The notes: a model not told the origin generated them from the sequence alone. A stretch of DNA of 64,000 nucleotides from Arenibacter hampyeongensis (GCF_002909255.1 NZ_PIOB01000004.1:496001-560000), one strand, 5' to 3'. Shown: positions 1 through 8,562, counted from the first letter of the stretch. A program made the numbers and translations.

Positions 1-164
1 TTAACCATTTTTTATATAATGGAGATGTTGATTTCGGCAAGAGCGAAACTAAGACCAATCCCTGCAAAACTTATTATATTGAGGGGACTGTGAAAGATAA
101 AGCAGCCATCTTGAAAGTGAAAAATTGTTTGGAGAAGGCGATTATAGAGAGTATATCCTATTAG
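1..164 (+). CDS. C-terminal end of an unidentified protein (partial)
   Basis: An open frame enters from the left edge (first full codon at base 3) and runs 53 codons to TAG at 162-164. It ends in a charged stretch with two cysteines (NPCKTYY and KNCLEK). Codon use looks coding, but the fragment is too short to assign a family. Its stop codon overlaps the stop of the convergent proline dehydrogenase gene by 4 bases (161-164), which supports both being real, closely packed gene ends. Function unknown. Confidence 0.5.
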   Translation, partial: NHFLYNGDVDFGKSETKTNPCKTYYIEGTVKDKAAILKVKNCLEKAIIESISY

Positions 165-1327
165 ATATTTCTTCTCTTTCTTTCTTTTTTCAATAGGGTA
201 AGCTCTCTATTGGTCTGGCCGGCCACTGAAGTATTCTCCTCAGCTCTCCTTATTAAATAGGGCATAACGTCTCTAACCGGTCCAAATGGCAAGTATTTGG
301 CCACATTATAGGCTTCCTTTGCCAAGTTAAATGATATGTGGTCACTCATACCATAAAGTTGCCCAAACCATATACGAGCATCATTGTGCTTAATGTTTTT
401 AGCCTCCATTTGTTCCATTAAGCGGTAGCTGCTCAATTCGTTATGTGTGCCTGCAAAAAGTGATATGGTGTCCAAATTATCTACCATATAGGAAACAACA
501 TTATCAAAATTTTCGTCTGTAGCTTTTTTGGACGGACAAATTGGTGATGGGTAGCCCTTATCCTCGGCCCTATCGTTTTCTTTTTCCATATAGGCCCCGC
601 GCACCACTTTCAGCCCAATAAAATAATTGTTGTCTACAGCATCTTTATGGAGTCTTTTTAAATAATCCAATCGATCCCATCTGTAAGTTTGAATGGTATT
701 AAATACAATGGCTTTGCTTTTGTTGTATTTCCTCATCATTTCTTCAACCAAATCATCCGCTGCCCCCTGCATCCAACTTTCTTCGGCATCGATCAAAATA
801 GACACATCTAAATCATGCGCTTTTTTACAGACTTGCTCATATCTATTTACTACCCTTTGCCATTCGTCCTTTTCATTATTGGTTAGATTTTCACCTTCAG
901 TAATCTTCTGGTAAAGTTTAAAGCGTCCAAATCCGGATGGTTTAAATACAATGAAGGGAATTGCAGGATTTTCCTTGACAAAATCCAAAGTTTTCAGGGC
1001 CTTTTCATAGCAGGAGTCCAATTGGTTCTCTACCTCTTGCCCTTCCACGGAATAATCCAATATTGTACTTACTCCTTTTGCGAACATTTTGTCGGCTACC
1101 ACCATACATTCTTCCTCGTTGACCCCTCCACAGAAATGATCAAAAACGCTGGCCCTAATAAGTTTTTCTACAGGTAAATGGGCTTTTATTGCAAAGTTGG
1201 TCACGGCGGTACCAATCTTGACCAGGGGTTCATTTGCAATTAATTTGAATAAAAAATAGGCCCTTTCCAATTCTGAGTCGGTCTTAAGTGCAAATGCTGT
1301 TGCAGTATCCTCAAAAATTTCCTTCAT
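161..1327 (-). CDS. putA: Proline dehydrogenase (monofunctional)
   Basis: 388 residues, the usual length of the stand-alone ProDH of Bacteroidetes. It oxidises L-proline to 1-pyrroline-5-carboxylate with FAD and passes electrons to the quinone pool. Visible motifs are the TIM-barrel segments SILIDAEESWMQ, IVFNTIQTYRWD and GLKVVRGAYMEKE (flavin/substrate region), and the C-terminal YLIRRAEENTSVAG, whose RRAEEN is the family signature for proline carboxylate binding. No P5C dehydrogenase domain is fused and none lies in the window, so the second step is encoded elsewhere. It is transcribed divergently from aroB, with a -7-like box 23 bases upstream of the ATG. Confident. Confidence 0.93.
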   Translation of the reverse strand: MKEIFEDTATAFALKTDSELERAYFLFKLIANEPLVKIGTAVTNFAIKAHLPVEKLIRASVFDHFCGGVNEEECMVVADKMFAKGVSTILDYSVEGQEVENQLDSCYEKALKTLDFVKENPAIPFIVFKPSGFGRFKLYQKITEGENLTNNEKDEWQRVVNRYEQVCKKAHDLDVSILIDAEESWMQGAADDLVEEMMRKYNKSKAIVFNTIQTYRWDRLDYLKRLHKDAVDNNYFIGLKVVRGAYMEKENDRAEDKGYPSPICPSKKATDENFDNVVSYMVDNLDTISLFAGTHNELSSYRLMEQMEAKNIKHNDARIWFGQLYGMSDHISFNLAKEAYNVAKYLPFGPVRDVMPYLIRRAEENTSVAGQTNRELTLLKKERKRRNI

Positions 1328-1349
1328 TTATATGAATTTATTAAGGATT

Positions 1350-1357
1350 CAAATATA
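1350..1357 (-). promoter_or_regulatory. Candidate -7 box for proline dehydrogenase
   Basis: CAAATATA on the plus strand reads TATATTTG on the minus strand, a full match to the Bacteroidetes -7 consensus TAnnTTTG. The expected transcription start leaves a leader of about 15 bases before the ATG at 1327. No TTG was found at the -33 spacing, so support is partial. Confidence 0.4.
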
Positions 1358-1419
1358 AGTACAGATTTTATATTCTTATCATATAAAATAGTGTTTATTT
1401 TGCCATAAATTGATCAATA

Positions 1420-2481
1420 ATGAATTCTATAACTACACCTACCTACGCTGTACATTTTAATGAAAAGGCTTATGAGGCCCTGAACAGTCATTTGGCCAAA
1501 TCCAATTATTCCAAAATCTTTGTTTTGGTAGATGAAAATACCCACAATTGCTGTCTGCCTATTTTTATGTCTGAAATTGAAGGTGATTACGATTTTGAAA
1601 TTATTGAAATAGAAGAAGGTGAGATTAATAAAAACATAGCTACATGTACTCAGGTTTGGGAAGTTTTGTCCGAATTGGATGCGGACCGAAAAAGCGCTAT
1701 GATCAACCTTGGAGGTGGAGTGGTTACAGACCTTGGAGGCTTTGTGGCATCCTGTTTTAAAAGAGGTATAGATTTTATTAACGTACCCACTACCCTCTTG
1801 TCCATGGTAGATGCCTCCGTTGGAGGAAAAACCGGTATTGACCTGGGTCCCTTAAAGAATCAGGTCGGGGTTATTAACCAACCACAAATTGTGGTGGTGG
1901 ATACTGCCTATTTAAATACTTTGGACCAACGGCAGTTGAACAGTGGCTATGCGGAAATGCTTAAACATGGTCTAATTAGTAATGCTAGTTATTGGGAAAC
2001 CTTAAAAGGTAATACCAGTTTTGAGAATTTGGATGAGCACATCCTAACTTCGGTGTCCATTAAAAATGAAGTAGTCCAGCAAGACCCAACTGAGCAGCAC
2101 CTAAGAAAAATATTGAACTATGGACATACTCTAGGTCATGCGGTTGAATCCTATTTTTTGGAAAGTGAAGGACATGAACTTCTTTTACATGGTGAGGCTA
2201 TTGCCATCGGAATGATTTTGGAGGGATATCTTTCATTTAAATTAACCGGCCTTAGCAAAAATGAATTGGAAGATATTAAGGCTACCTTTCTGGGGAGATA
2301 CAAAAAAATATCCTTTGAACAGAATGATATCGATAACATCTTGACCTTATTGAAATTTGATAAGAAAAATTCACATGGCAATATTAACTTTGTGTTGTTG
2401 AAAAGCATTGGTGAACCGGCAATAGACATAAAAGTGACCCCTGAATTATTGATACAAGCATTTGCATACTACGCAGAATAA
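1420..2481 (+). CDS. aroB: 3-dehydroquinate synthase
   Basis: 353 residues. It converts DAHP to 3-dehydroquinate, step two of the shikimate pathway, using NAD and a divalent metal. The family motifs are present: NLGGGVVTDLGGFVAS (NAD binding), PTTLLSMVDASVGGKTGID, the metal-ligand stretch SGYAEMLKHGLI, and NYGHTLGHAVES with the metal-binding histidines. Length and both domains are complete. It stands alone, divergent from proline dehydrogenase; the region between them is only 92 bases and carries the promoters for both. The ATG at 1420 is the natural start. Confidence 0.96.
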   Translation: MNSITTPTYAVHFNEKAYEALNSHLAKSNYSKIFVLVDENTHNCCLPIFMSEIEGDYDFEIIEIEEGEINKNIATCTQVWEVLSELDADRKSAMINLGGGVVTDLGGFVASCFKRGIDFINVPTTLLSMVDASVGGKTGIDLGPLKNQVGVINQPQIVVVDTAYLNTLDQRQLNSGYAEMLKHGLISNASYWETLKGNTSFENLDEHILTSVSIKNEVVQQDPTEQHLRKILNYGHTLGHAVESYFLESEGHELLLHGEAIAIGMILEGYLSFKLTGLSKNELEDIKATFLGRYKKISFEQNDIDNILTLLKFDKKNSHGNINFVLLKSIGEPAIDIKVTPELLIQAFAYYAE

Positions 2482-2569
2482 ACGTTACATGTACTAAAAA
2501 TACCATTTTCACAACTCTTTAACAGATTGATTCTCAATTTTCTATAGATTAGGTTATATAAATAATCCT

Positions 2570-2585
2570 CCTGATTTTAATCAGG
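2570..2585. repeat. Inverted repeat in the leader of the acidic small-protein gene
   Basis: CCTGATT-TT-AATCAGG, a 7-bp perfect stem with a 2-base centre, lies 17 bases before the ATG at 2602. The tiny centre fits a protein-bound operator better than an RNA hairpin, although AATCAGGG followed by an A-run could also affect translation. Nothing further can be said. Confidence 0.3.
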
Positions 2586-2601
2586 GTAAAAAAACCAAAC
2601 T

Positions 2602-2928
2602 ATGTTACGGAAACTTGTAGATTACAAAAAACTAAGCCATGAAGTGGCTTCTAGTTTAATAGAGATGTATCCAGATGGGTATGGTGACGAGGATATTATA
2701 ATGTTTAAAAATATCCATGGAGAAATCATAGAAGCAGTGGAAGTAAAAACCCAGAACTGCATTTATTTGGTTAAAATAAGTAAAAGTCTGGCCAATTTTA
2801 TTTCCAATTTCGAGGATAATATGGAAAAGGAACTGGAGGATCAATCAGAGTCGATCGAATTTGTTTCTCCCTCAGGTGAACCTGAAATGGAGTTTAACCA
2901 AGAGGAGGAAGAATCACAACTGGACTAA
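2602..2928 (+). CDS. Small conserved acidic protein, function unknown
   Basis: 108 residues. The N-terminal half (about 1-75) looks like a compact alpha/beta domain: KLVDYKKLSHEVASSLIEMYPDG, then DEDIIMFKN and EAVEVKTQNCIYLVKIS. The last 35 residues are a strongly acidic, probably disordered tail rich in Glu and Gln. I recognise the overall pattern as a small protein conserved in Flavobacteriaceae without assigned function. No signal peptide or membrane segment, so cytoplasmic. Its stop overlaps that of the convergent DinB-like gene by 3 bases. A palindrome at 2570-2585 sits just before the start. Confidence 0.7.
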   Translation: MLRKLVDYKKLSHEVASSLIEMYPDGYGDEDIIMFKNIHGEIIEAVEVKTQNCIYLVKISKSLANFISNFEDNMEKELEDQSESIEFVSPSGEPEMEFNQEEEESQLD

Positions 2929-3446
2929 GGCTGTAGATATCTATTGGCAATTATCTGTTGATGGTGCTTTTGGTGTCCGCAGATTACAAATCCCAAGGTA
3001 GCAACGGTCCACTCAATATTGCTGGCGACGCCAATTCGATTAAGGTCTTCATTGTCCAAATTGAGAAACAGGATTATGGACGATTCCCGTACCGCTTTAA
3101 ATTCGGCAATTAAACTTTCTTTACTCCTAGTATTTGCATTGGAATACTTAACAAAATGATCTTGGTCAAAACCAGGCAATGGTGTATTATCTCCTCGCAA
3201 AAAGCGTAGAGCCCTATATTGAAACACACGCTCCGCATCAATAATATGCAATATTACCTCTGCAATGGTCCATTTACCAATGGTATATGAACTATTCATT
3301 TTTTCATCAGGAATGTTTTCAAGAAACTGAATGAAATTAGTTTTTCCCAATGCCAGTAGGTCCTTTAATTCACTTTCGTCCAATACGGCAAGATAAGTCC
3401 CATAAAACTGGCTATAGGCTTCCTTTGGTAAGCTAGATTTTCTCAT
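2925..3446 (-). CDS. DinB family protein
   Basis: 173 residues, the size of a DinB/YfiT-like four-helix bundle. Three metal-ligand histidine positions are recognisable: AEVILHIIDAERV, QDHFVKY (less certain), and GHQKHHQQII near the C-terminus. Such proteins are metal-dependent, often thiol or stress related, and their substrates are mostly unknown. It is on the minus strand downstream of the Lrp gene but separated from it by a strong terminator, so it is probably its own unit. Family assignment is good; role is not known. Confidence 0.82.
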   Translation of the reverse strand: MRKSSLPKEAYSQFYGTYLAVLDESELKDLLALGKTNFIQFLENIPDEKMNSSYTIGKWTIAEVILHIIDAERVFQYRALRFLRGDNTPLPGFDQDHFVKYSNANTRSKESLIAEFKAVRESSIILFLNLDNEDLNRIGVASNIEWTVATLGFVICGHQKHHQQIIANRYLQP

Positions 3447-3511
3447 CTGTATATTTTTATTTGGTTAAAGGTCCATACTTTCTTCCGTTTTATTGATCCC
3501 GTGTAAAAACA

Positions 3512-3544
3512 AAAAATCCCAAACAAAAATTGCTTGGGATTTTT
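3512..3544 (-). terminator. Intrinsic terminator after the Lrp gene
   Basis: AAAAATCCCAA (3512-3522) pairs with TTGGGATTTTT (3534-3544), an 11-bp stem with an 11-base loop. On the minus strand the stem ends in a T run. It lies 26 bases beyond the stop of the Lrp/AsnC gene and before the DinB start. Confidence 0.75.
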
Positions 3545-3569
3545 AACATTTTTTGTCTTTAATGATCAA

Positions 3570-4049
3570 TTACATTTCATTGAAGATCGTATGCATTAGA
3601 CGTTTTTTGTCATTTATGCTTTCTTCTAAAGATATCATCGTCTCTGTCCTGTCAATCCCATCAATATCATCTATTTTAAAAATGATGTTTTTGGCGTGAT
3701 TGGTATCCTTGGCGCGAATTTTACAGAAGATATTAAATTTTCCTGTAGTAATATGTGCCACGGTAACATTTGGTATCTGATTTAATCTTTCCAACACAAA
3801 CTTGGTCTGATGAGTTTTTTCCAAGAATATACCTACATAAGCAATAAAGGCATACCCAAGTTTAACATAATCCAATGTAAGTGACGACCCTTTGATAATG
3901 CCAGCTTCTTCCATTTTCTTCACTCGAACATGAACTGTCCCTGCAGAAATTAAAAGCTTTTTTGCTATATCGGTAAAAGGTGTTCTGGTATTGTCGATTA
4001 ACATATCCAGAATTTGGTGGTCTATTTCGTCTAATTTTACTTTACCCAT
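3570..4049 (-). CDS. Lrp/AsnC family transcriptional regulator
   Basis: 159 residues. The N-terminal winged HTH (about 5-60: LDEIDHQILDMLIDNTRTPFTDIAKKLLISAGTVHVRVKKMEEAGII) is followed by a RAM/Lrp effector domain (about 70-150: VGIFLEKTHQTKFVLERLNQIPNVTVAHITTGKFNIFCKIRAKD). Proteins of this type bind DNA as dimers to octamers and respond to amino acids. The gene is alone between an M14 peptidase gene and a terminator. Given the amino acid genes in the window (proline, hydroxyproline, leu, ilv), it is a plausible global or local amino acid sensor, but that link is inference only. Confidence 0.9.
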   Translation of the reverse strand: MGKVKLDEIDHQILDMLIDNTRTPFTDIAKKLLISAGTVHVRVKKMEEAGIIKGSSLTLDYVKLGYAFIAYVGIFLEKTHQTKFVLERLNQIPNVTVAHITTGKFNIFCKIRAKDTNHAKNIIFKIDDIDGIDRTETMISLEESINDKKRLMHTIFNEM

Positions 4050-4067
4050 TAGTGTTTAATTTAAATG

Positions 4068-4075
4068 CAAAAATA
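4068..4075 (-). promoter_or_regulatory. Candidate -7 box for the Lrp gene
   Basis: CAAAAATA on the plus strand is TATTTTTG on the minus strand, matching TAnnTTTG, 19 bases upstream of the ATG. No TTG at the proper -33 spacing was found in this very AT-rich stretch. Confidence 0.38.
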
Positions 4076-4161
4076 AAAAAATATCGAATTAAATGTAATG
4101 AATCTATCATTTTTTTATGAAAACTGTAACTTTTTTGCATTTTTTAAAAAAATATTCCAAT

Positions 4162-5262
4162 TTAACCCAATAGATTGACCAAGTCGGGATTATTTTTTAA
4201 TTCATTTAAGTCTTCGGAATTCAGGCAATTATATGTTTTATGACCGAATTTGTCGTGTAAATCCCCAATTTTTTCCAATTTCAATTTGAATTCAATTTTA
4301 TTACCTACCAGTGTTTCCACAAATAATATACCAGCGCTACTACCTTTATTATAATTGGAATTAAGAATTTGGACATTTTGAATCAGGATGTCATAATATA
4401 ATTTGTTGTTGTCCGGGATATCAAAGTAAGAGTCCAATTTGAATTGGTCAATTGTTCTATTGGAGATTACTTCGATAGCCTTGAGCATAGCGATGAAAAT
4501 ATATTTCCTTGTATGTTCCCGTTCATAGTCATTGGAAAAATGACCTGATTCAAATAATATGGTAGGGATATTCAGCATTTGAAAAGTATCTCCGACACAA
4601 TTACTGTTAAATCCATCATCGTATCTACCAACCTGACCAGGAATATATTTTTGTAATTCCTCGTTCATGGCAACAATTATCTGCATACTAATTCCCCTGG
4701 TTTTGGAAATACTTCTTTCAGGGTCATGAGCTGGGGCCAAAAAAGAAACAGTAGCAGGTTTGGGATTGGTTCCTACGTTGAAAATAGTGCGTTGATCATG
4801 TAAATTAAAGCAATAATCAGGTTGAAATTCTTCGTATATTTTTTTCAATACAACGCTCTCCGGCTGGGTCCTTTCCTGTGCATCCCTGTTCAAATCAACA
4901 CCATTGGCGTTGACCCTGGTATAGGCCATGGCGCCATCAGGATTCAATATTGGTACAATTTTTAAAGTACAATTCTCAAGAATCGACTTCGATCGGTTTG
5001 AATTCAATTTTAGGAAGTTCATTAAATCCACAACTGCCTTAGTGGTGGTAGATTCGTTACCGTGCATTTGGGACCACATTAAAATTTTAAGGGCACCATC
5101 ACCAATTGTAATGCTTTTAATGTCCCGACCTTCTACCGATGTCCCTTCGATTTGGATCTTAAAATCCTCGGTGGTTGAGTTAATAAAGGGGTCAATGTGC
5201 TTATGTGTAATGTACCTTCCTGTGACCGATACCTCTTTTATTTCATCATAATTTAATTGCAT
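4162..5262 (-). CDS. M14 family zinc carboxypeptidase
   Basis: 366 residues. Zinc ligands are visible as H..E in WSQMHGNESTTT and the downstream histidine in FNLHDQRTIFNVG; the catalytic glutamate is likely in PTILFESGHFSND; the substrate-binding DLNRDAQ (VNANGVDLNRDAQ) is intact. There is no signal peptide, so it probably acts in the cytoplasm on short peptides, as many Bacteroidetes M14 proteins do. The C-terminal 100 residues (DQFKLDSYFDIPDN onwards) form an extra domain I do not recognise. It is divergent from the XRE gene across about 300 bases with a palindromic operator candidate. Confidence 0.88.
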   Translation of the reverse strand: MQLNYDEIKEVSVTGRYITHKHIDPFINSTTEDFKIQIEGTSVEGRDIKSITIGDGALKILMWSQMHGNESTTTKAVVDLMNFLKLNSNRSKSILENCTLKIVPILNPDGAMAYTRVNANGVDLNRDAQERTQPESVVLKKIYEEFQPDYCFNLHDQRTIFNVGTNPKPATVSFLAPAHDPERSISKTRGISMQIIVAMNEELQKYIPGQVGRYDDGFNSNCVGDTFQMLNIPTILFESGHFSNDYEREHTRKYIFIAMLKAIEVISNRTIDQFKLDSYFDIPDNNKLYYDILIQNVQILNSNYNKGSSAGILFVETLVGNKIEFKLKLEKIGDLHDKFGHKTYNCLNSEDLNELKNNPDLVNLLG

Positions 5263-5292
5263 GCGTATTACTCTGGTTTGGTTTTAACATTG

Positions 5293-5300
5293 CAAAGGTA
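5293..5300 (-). promoter_or_regulatory. Candidate -7 box for the M14 peptidase gene
   Basis: CAAAGGTA on the plus strand is TACCTTTG on the minus strand, matching TAnnTTTG, 31 bases upstream of the ATG. The region where a -33 element would lie (5318-5326) falls inside the TTTACA-GA-TGTAAA palindrome. Confidence 0.42.
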
Positions 5301-5312
5301 AGTTCAAAATAA

Positions 5313-5348
5313 TTTACAGATGTAAACTATATTATTTAAATATGTAAA
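5313..5348. promoter_or_regulatory. Candidate operator between the M14 and XRE genes
   Basis: A perfect palindrome TTTACA-GA-TGTAAA at 5313-5326 is followed by another TGTAAA half-site at 5343-5348, 22 bases (two helical turns) from the first TGTAAA. It overlaps the -33 zone of the M14 promoter. The divergent XRE regulator is the obvious candidate ligand, but this is inference. The rest of the 5263-5565 gap is extremely AT-rich and contains no gene. Confidence 0.4.
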
Positions 5349-5537
5349 TAACATTTTGTCATTGTGCTTTGGTTTATTGCCTTAAAATTGAACCTCTCGT
5401 TATTTAATATAGATTTATTATAGTTAATATATTAGTATTTATGAATCAAATAGATATATAATATTATTTAAAGTTTTAAATTAATAATAATTGTTGCATG
5501 GTCATGTTATTAATTCGAGAATTTAATTTGGATTGAT

Positions 5538-5545
5538 TACTTTTG
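5538..5545 (+). promoter_or_regulatory. Candidate -7 box for the XRE gene
   Basis: TACTTTTG matches TAnnTTTG exactly and lies 20 bases before the GTG start at 5566. No clear TTG -33 element at 17-23 bases upstream. Confidence 0.42.
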
Positions 5546-5565
5546 TTGTATAAATAGTTACAACT

Positions 5566-5937
5566 GTGAACACTTCGGAGTTTATAAAGAGGATAGATCA
5601 AATTCTAAAATTCCATGACATGTCTGCATCGGTTTTTGCGGATACAATTGGTGTTCAGCGTTCGGGTATTTCCCACCTTTTGGCGGGTAGAAACAAGCCC
5701 AGTTTGGAATTTGTGCTAAAGGTTGTTTCTTCCTTTCCAGAAGTTGATCTGTACTGGTTGATATATGGTGAAGGCGTATTTCCCAAGAAAGCCAAAACAA
5801 CACCTTCTTCCAATCCCGCAGTGGGCAGGGTTATCAAGAGGGAGTCCTCGGACGATCCAAATTCCAAGCATAGGACTATAGATAAAATTGTAATTTTTTA
5901 TTCCGATGGCAGCTTTAAGGCCTATTCTGAGAACTGA
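5566..5937 (+). CDS. XRE family HTH regulator
   Basis: 123 residues, GTG start chosen because it follows a -7 box by 20 bases and begins the helix before the HTH. The N-terminal lambda-repressor type HTH spans about 5-65 (FIKRIDQILKFHDMSASVFADTIGVQRSGISHLLAGRNKPSLEF), followed by a short linker rich in Pro/Ser/Lys and a C-terminal strand-like tail KIVIFYSDGSFKAYSEN. This architecture, with the tail reading IVIFYSDGSFKxY, is common in Flavobacteriaceae. It probably regulates itself and/or the divergent M14 peptidase. Confidence 0.85.
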   Translation: MNTSEFIKRIDQILKFHDMSASVFADTIGVQRSGISHLLAGRNKPSLEFVLKVVSSFPEVDLYWLIYGEGVFPKKAKTTPSSNPAVGRVIKRESSDDPNSKHRTIDKIVIFYSDGSFKAYSEN

Positions 5938-5993
5938 ATTTGAATTATTAATTTTTTGGGTAATTTCAACTTCAAATTGCTTTATTTTGCGGC

Positions 5994-6374
5994 ATGATTA
6001 AAAACATGACCATCGGCTTGGCCATCCTCTTATTTGGAGTGTGTTCCTGTTATCGGCCAGAGAGAAATTGCACTGATTTTAAAAACGGAAAATTCACCTT
6101 TACCGCGGAAATCTCCGGTGAAAATCTTACCACAACCTTCGTTAGGAACGATTCTATTGAATTGGACTATTTTCAGGGAAAGGTAGATACCGCCTCGGTC
6201 AGGTGGATAAATGATTGCGAGTATATAGTTAAAAAGCTTCATCCCAAGAGCATGGCCGAGGAAAAATCTATTCATATGAAGATATTGTCCACTACCGATA
6301 ATTCTTATACTTTTGAATATAAGGTGGTCGGTAGTAATAAAAAATCCACAGGAACCGCAATTAAAATAGAGTAA
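5994..6374 (+). CDS. Small secreted lipoprotein, function unknown
   Basis: 126 residues with a hydrophobic N-terminus and a lipobox ending at Cys19 (GVCSC), so probably a lipoprotein. The mature part is beta-rich (NGKFTFTAEISG, TTTFVRNDSIELDYFQGK, ASVRWINDCEYIVKKLHPKS, IHMKILSTTDNSYTFEYKVVG). Related flavobacterial proteins have sometimes been labelled DNA topoisomerase IV in databases, which nothing in this sequence supports. It is only 2 bases from the downstream TerC gene, so the two are likely co-transcribed. Real function unknown. Confidence 0.75.
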   Translation: MIKNMTIGLAILLFGVCSCYRPERNCTDFKNGKFTFTAEISGENLTTTFVRNDSIELDYFQGKVDTASVRWINDCEYIVKKLHPKSMAEEKSIHMKILSTTDNSYTFEYKVVGSNKKSTGTAIKIE

Positions 6375-6376
6375 CT

Positions 6377-7180
6377 ATGTTTGAAATCTTATCGACTCCG
6401 GATGCTTGGGTGGCATTGCTTACGTTAACATTTTTAGAGATTGTCCTGGGGATAGATAATATTATTTTCATCTCCATTATCGCTAATAAACTCCCCAAAA
6501 AATTACAAGCCAAAGCAACTAATTTAGGCCTGCTTTTGGCGATGGTGCAAAGGATATTATTGCTGTTCGCTGTTTCTTTCCTAATTGGCCTTAAAAATCC
6601 ATTTTTCTATGTTGAAGCCTCTTGGGTATATTTGGGTGTAAGTGGACAAGCTTTGATATTGTTTTTTGGAGGACTTTTTCTGCTGTATAAGAGCACCTCG
6701 GAAATTCATGAAAAAATTGAAATGCCAGACCACGATGAAAGTCAGGTCAAAGCCAAGGGGATAACAAGCTTTTCAAACGCAATTGTTCAGATTATTCTAA
6801 TCGACTTTATCTTTTCCATAGATTCCATACTTACTGCCGTTGGTATGACCAACGGCATAGGCAATAAGCCTGGAGATGCGTTGTTGCTTATGATCATTGC
6901 TGTAGTTATTTCTATAGTAATCATGATGGTATTTGCTAATCCAATACGGTTGTTTATTAGTAAACACCCATCTATGCAGGTATTGGCGCTTTCTTTTTTG
7001 ATTCTTATCGGGTTTATGCTTATTATGGAAGCTGCGCATCTAAGTCATGCAAAATTCTTTGGTAATGAAGTTGGTGCTATTCCCAAAGGGTATCTTTATT
7101 TTGCCATTGCATTTTCACTGTTCGTGGAATTTTTGAACATAAGGATGAACAGGAATAAACCTTTGGTCCCAAAGGAATAG
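6377..7180 (+). CDS. TerC/Alx family integral membrane protein
   Basis: 267 residues with about seven membrane segments. The paired TerC signatures with membrane-embedded acidic residues are present: TFLEIVLGIDNIIFISII near the N-terminus and IIQIILIDFIFSIDSILTAVGMT mid-protein. Family members (TerC, Alx, YceF-type) are linked to metal (Mn2+ or Ca2+) efflux and membrane stress. It starts 2 bases after the upstream lipoprotein gene and is likely in the same operon. Substrate here is not determined. Confidence 0.9.
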   Translation: MFEILSTPDAWVALLTLTFLEIVLGIDNIIFISIIANKLPKKLQAKATNLGLLLAMVQRILLLFAVSFLIGLKNPFFYVEASWVYLGVSGQALILFFGGLFLLYKSTSEIHEKIEMPDHDESQVKAKGITSFSNAIVQIILIDFIFSIDSILTAVGMTNGIGNKPGDALLLMIIAVVISIVIMMVFANPIRLFISKHPSMQVLALSFLILIGFMLIMEAAHLSHAKFFGNEVGAIPKGYLYFAIAFSLFVEFLNIRMNRNKPLVPKE

Positions 7181-7356
7181 AAGGTCATAAGATTAATAGG
7201 CAAATAAATTTATAAAGTACAACAGGCATGGCACAACTTAAATATAACTACCTTAAAAACATTGTTTTAATGTATTCTTATTAAAGCTATAGTTTAAAAT
7301 ATTAGCTTAATTCTTTATTGTCCTGAGCAGAGCATTTAAGGTCTAGTATAGGAAGG

Positions 7357-8304
7357 TTAAGACTTATCTTCTTTTGAAGTTTCTTTTGGGTAGTATTTTA
7401 TTTTTCTAGTTTTATAGGTGTTGTCCGGGGTAATGATCTGTTTGATCCAATTACCTGATTCATGGCTATCATATTGATAGATATACTCTTGGGTATTTAC
7501 AGATTTACCATTTATGGTTTTCAAGGAGGTTAGCATTCCCTGAGGGTTATAGCCGTAATTTGCACTCTCCGTAGGGATAAAGGTTTTTTGATCCAAGTTG
7601 TAGTTAAACTTTTTTTCGGACACCAATTTATTGTTGCTATTATAAGTTTGTTCCAATGCTCTCTGAGGTTGTCCGTCCAAAAATTCCTTGGTTAAGATTA
7701 ATTTTTGAACCAGGTTGTCTTTCCCCTTTACTTTTGAAGTTCGAATTGATTTGAAAATAATATCGTTCAAGTAATAAGTCTCGGTAAATTCTCCCTTGTA
7801 AAATTCGTATTTTACAGCGGTTTCATCAATGCCGCTATCATTGGTACGTTTTATGGTAGATAGTTTTCCATCCTCACCATAGACGTACTCATATTGATCT
7901 AAAAATTCTTTATTATATGATATTATTTTTTCGGTTATCTTTTTGCCTTCGGTAGTGTCCAGTTCATAGATATTGGCAATGGAAGTGTTCTTTACGAAAA
8001 CTCCATCCCTATAGTTCTCCACTCGTTTTTCCAATAACTCGCCCCCATCCAGTTTGTAAAGTGTTATGTCATAATCTGTATCGCTATAACGGGTAACCGC
8101 CTTTGTCAAGAATCCTGCTTCGTTGAAGTCGTACTCTTCCTTTCCGTAATCGGTAGCTACCAAACAAGATTTTACCGGACCGTTCAGATCAAAATCTTGA
8201 ACTGTAAAAATCTTTATTTCTTGGGCGTGCAAACTTGCTGGAGAAATAAATGCCAGAACAATATAAAAGTAAAAAAGAATAATGGGTAGGTAGTTTTTCT
8301 TCAT
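7357..8304 (-). CDS. Secreted protein with RHS/YD-like repeats
   Basis: 315 residues with a Sec signal peptide (hydrophobic segment about 6-27, ending PASLHAQ). The rest is beta-repeat material with aromatic-rich units such as GKEEYDFNEAGFLTKAVTRYSDTDYD, YEYVYGEDGKLSTIKRTND and YGYNPQGMLTSLKTING, typical of short RHS/YD-repeat-like proteins exported by Bacteroidetes. It is monocistronic. A match to TAnnTTTG on the minus strand (8309-8316) lies so close to the ATG that the message would be nearly leaderless if it is used. Function unknown. Confidence 0.78.
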   Translation of the reverse strand: MKKNYLPIILFYFYIVLAFISPASLHAQEIKIFTVQDFDLNGPVKSCLVATDYGKEEYDFNEAGFLTKAVTRYSDTDYDITLYKLDGGELLEKRVENYRDGVFVKNTSIANIYELDTTEGKKITEKIISYNKEFLDQYEYVYGEDGKLSTIKRTNDSGIDETAVKYEFYKGEFTETYYLNDIIFKSIRTSKVKGKDNLVQKLILTKEFLDGQPQRALEQTYNSNNKLVSEKKFNYNLDQKTFIPTESANYGYNPQGMLTSLKTINGKSVNTQEYIYQYDSHESGNWIKQIITPDNTYKTRKIKYYPKETSKEDKS

Positions 8305-8422
8305 ATGTCAAAATTAGTCTTTAAACGGGCATAATAAAAACAAAAACCAAACATTGCGCAAGTATAGAATTGTTATCGGGGTTATTCTTTCAAAAATTAA
8401 ATGTAATTCCGATAGAAGCATA

Positions 8423-8562
8423 CTATCTGAAATCTGCTATTTCCTGGTCCAGGATTAGCATGGTTGCAGTTGATGCAATGGCGAGACCTTCCTTAGTATG
8501 TATTCCCTTTGTATGGCAGACTGGCCAAATTGGACAATATCTTTTGGGTCAAACCTTGTCAT
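8423..8562 (-). pseudogene. Frameshifted C-terminal gene remnant
   Basis: On the minus strand, from ATG 8560-8562, a frame reads TRFDPKDIVQFGQSAIQREY. After removing two bases (an apparent AT duplication within TACATACT) it continues TKEGLAIASTATMLILDQEI and ends ADFR at TAG 8423-8425. The joined 46-residue stretch looks like the C-terminus of an enzyme, while neither frame alone reaches the other. No N-terminal part is recognisable upstream. I cannot name the family. The plus-strand frames over this stretch look like antisense shadows. Confidence 0.35.

Noticed and set aside
5994-6374. DNA topoisomerase IV label used in databases for related small proteins
   Set aside because: The 126-residue product is a signal-bearing beta-rich lipoprotein and has no topoisomerase features.
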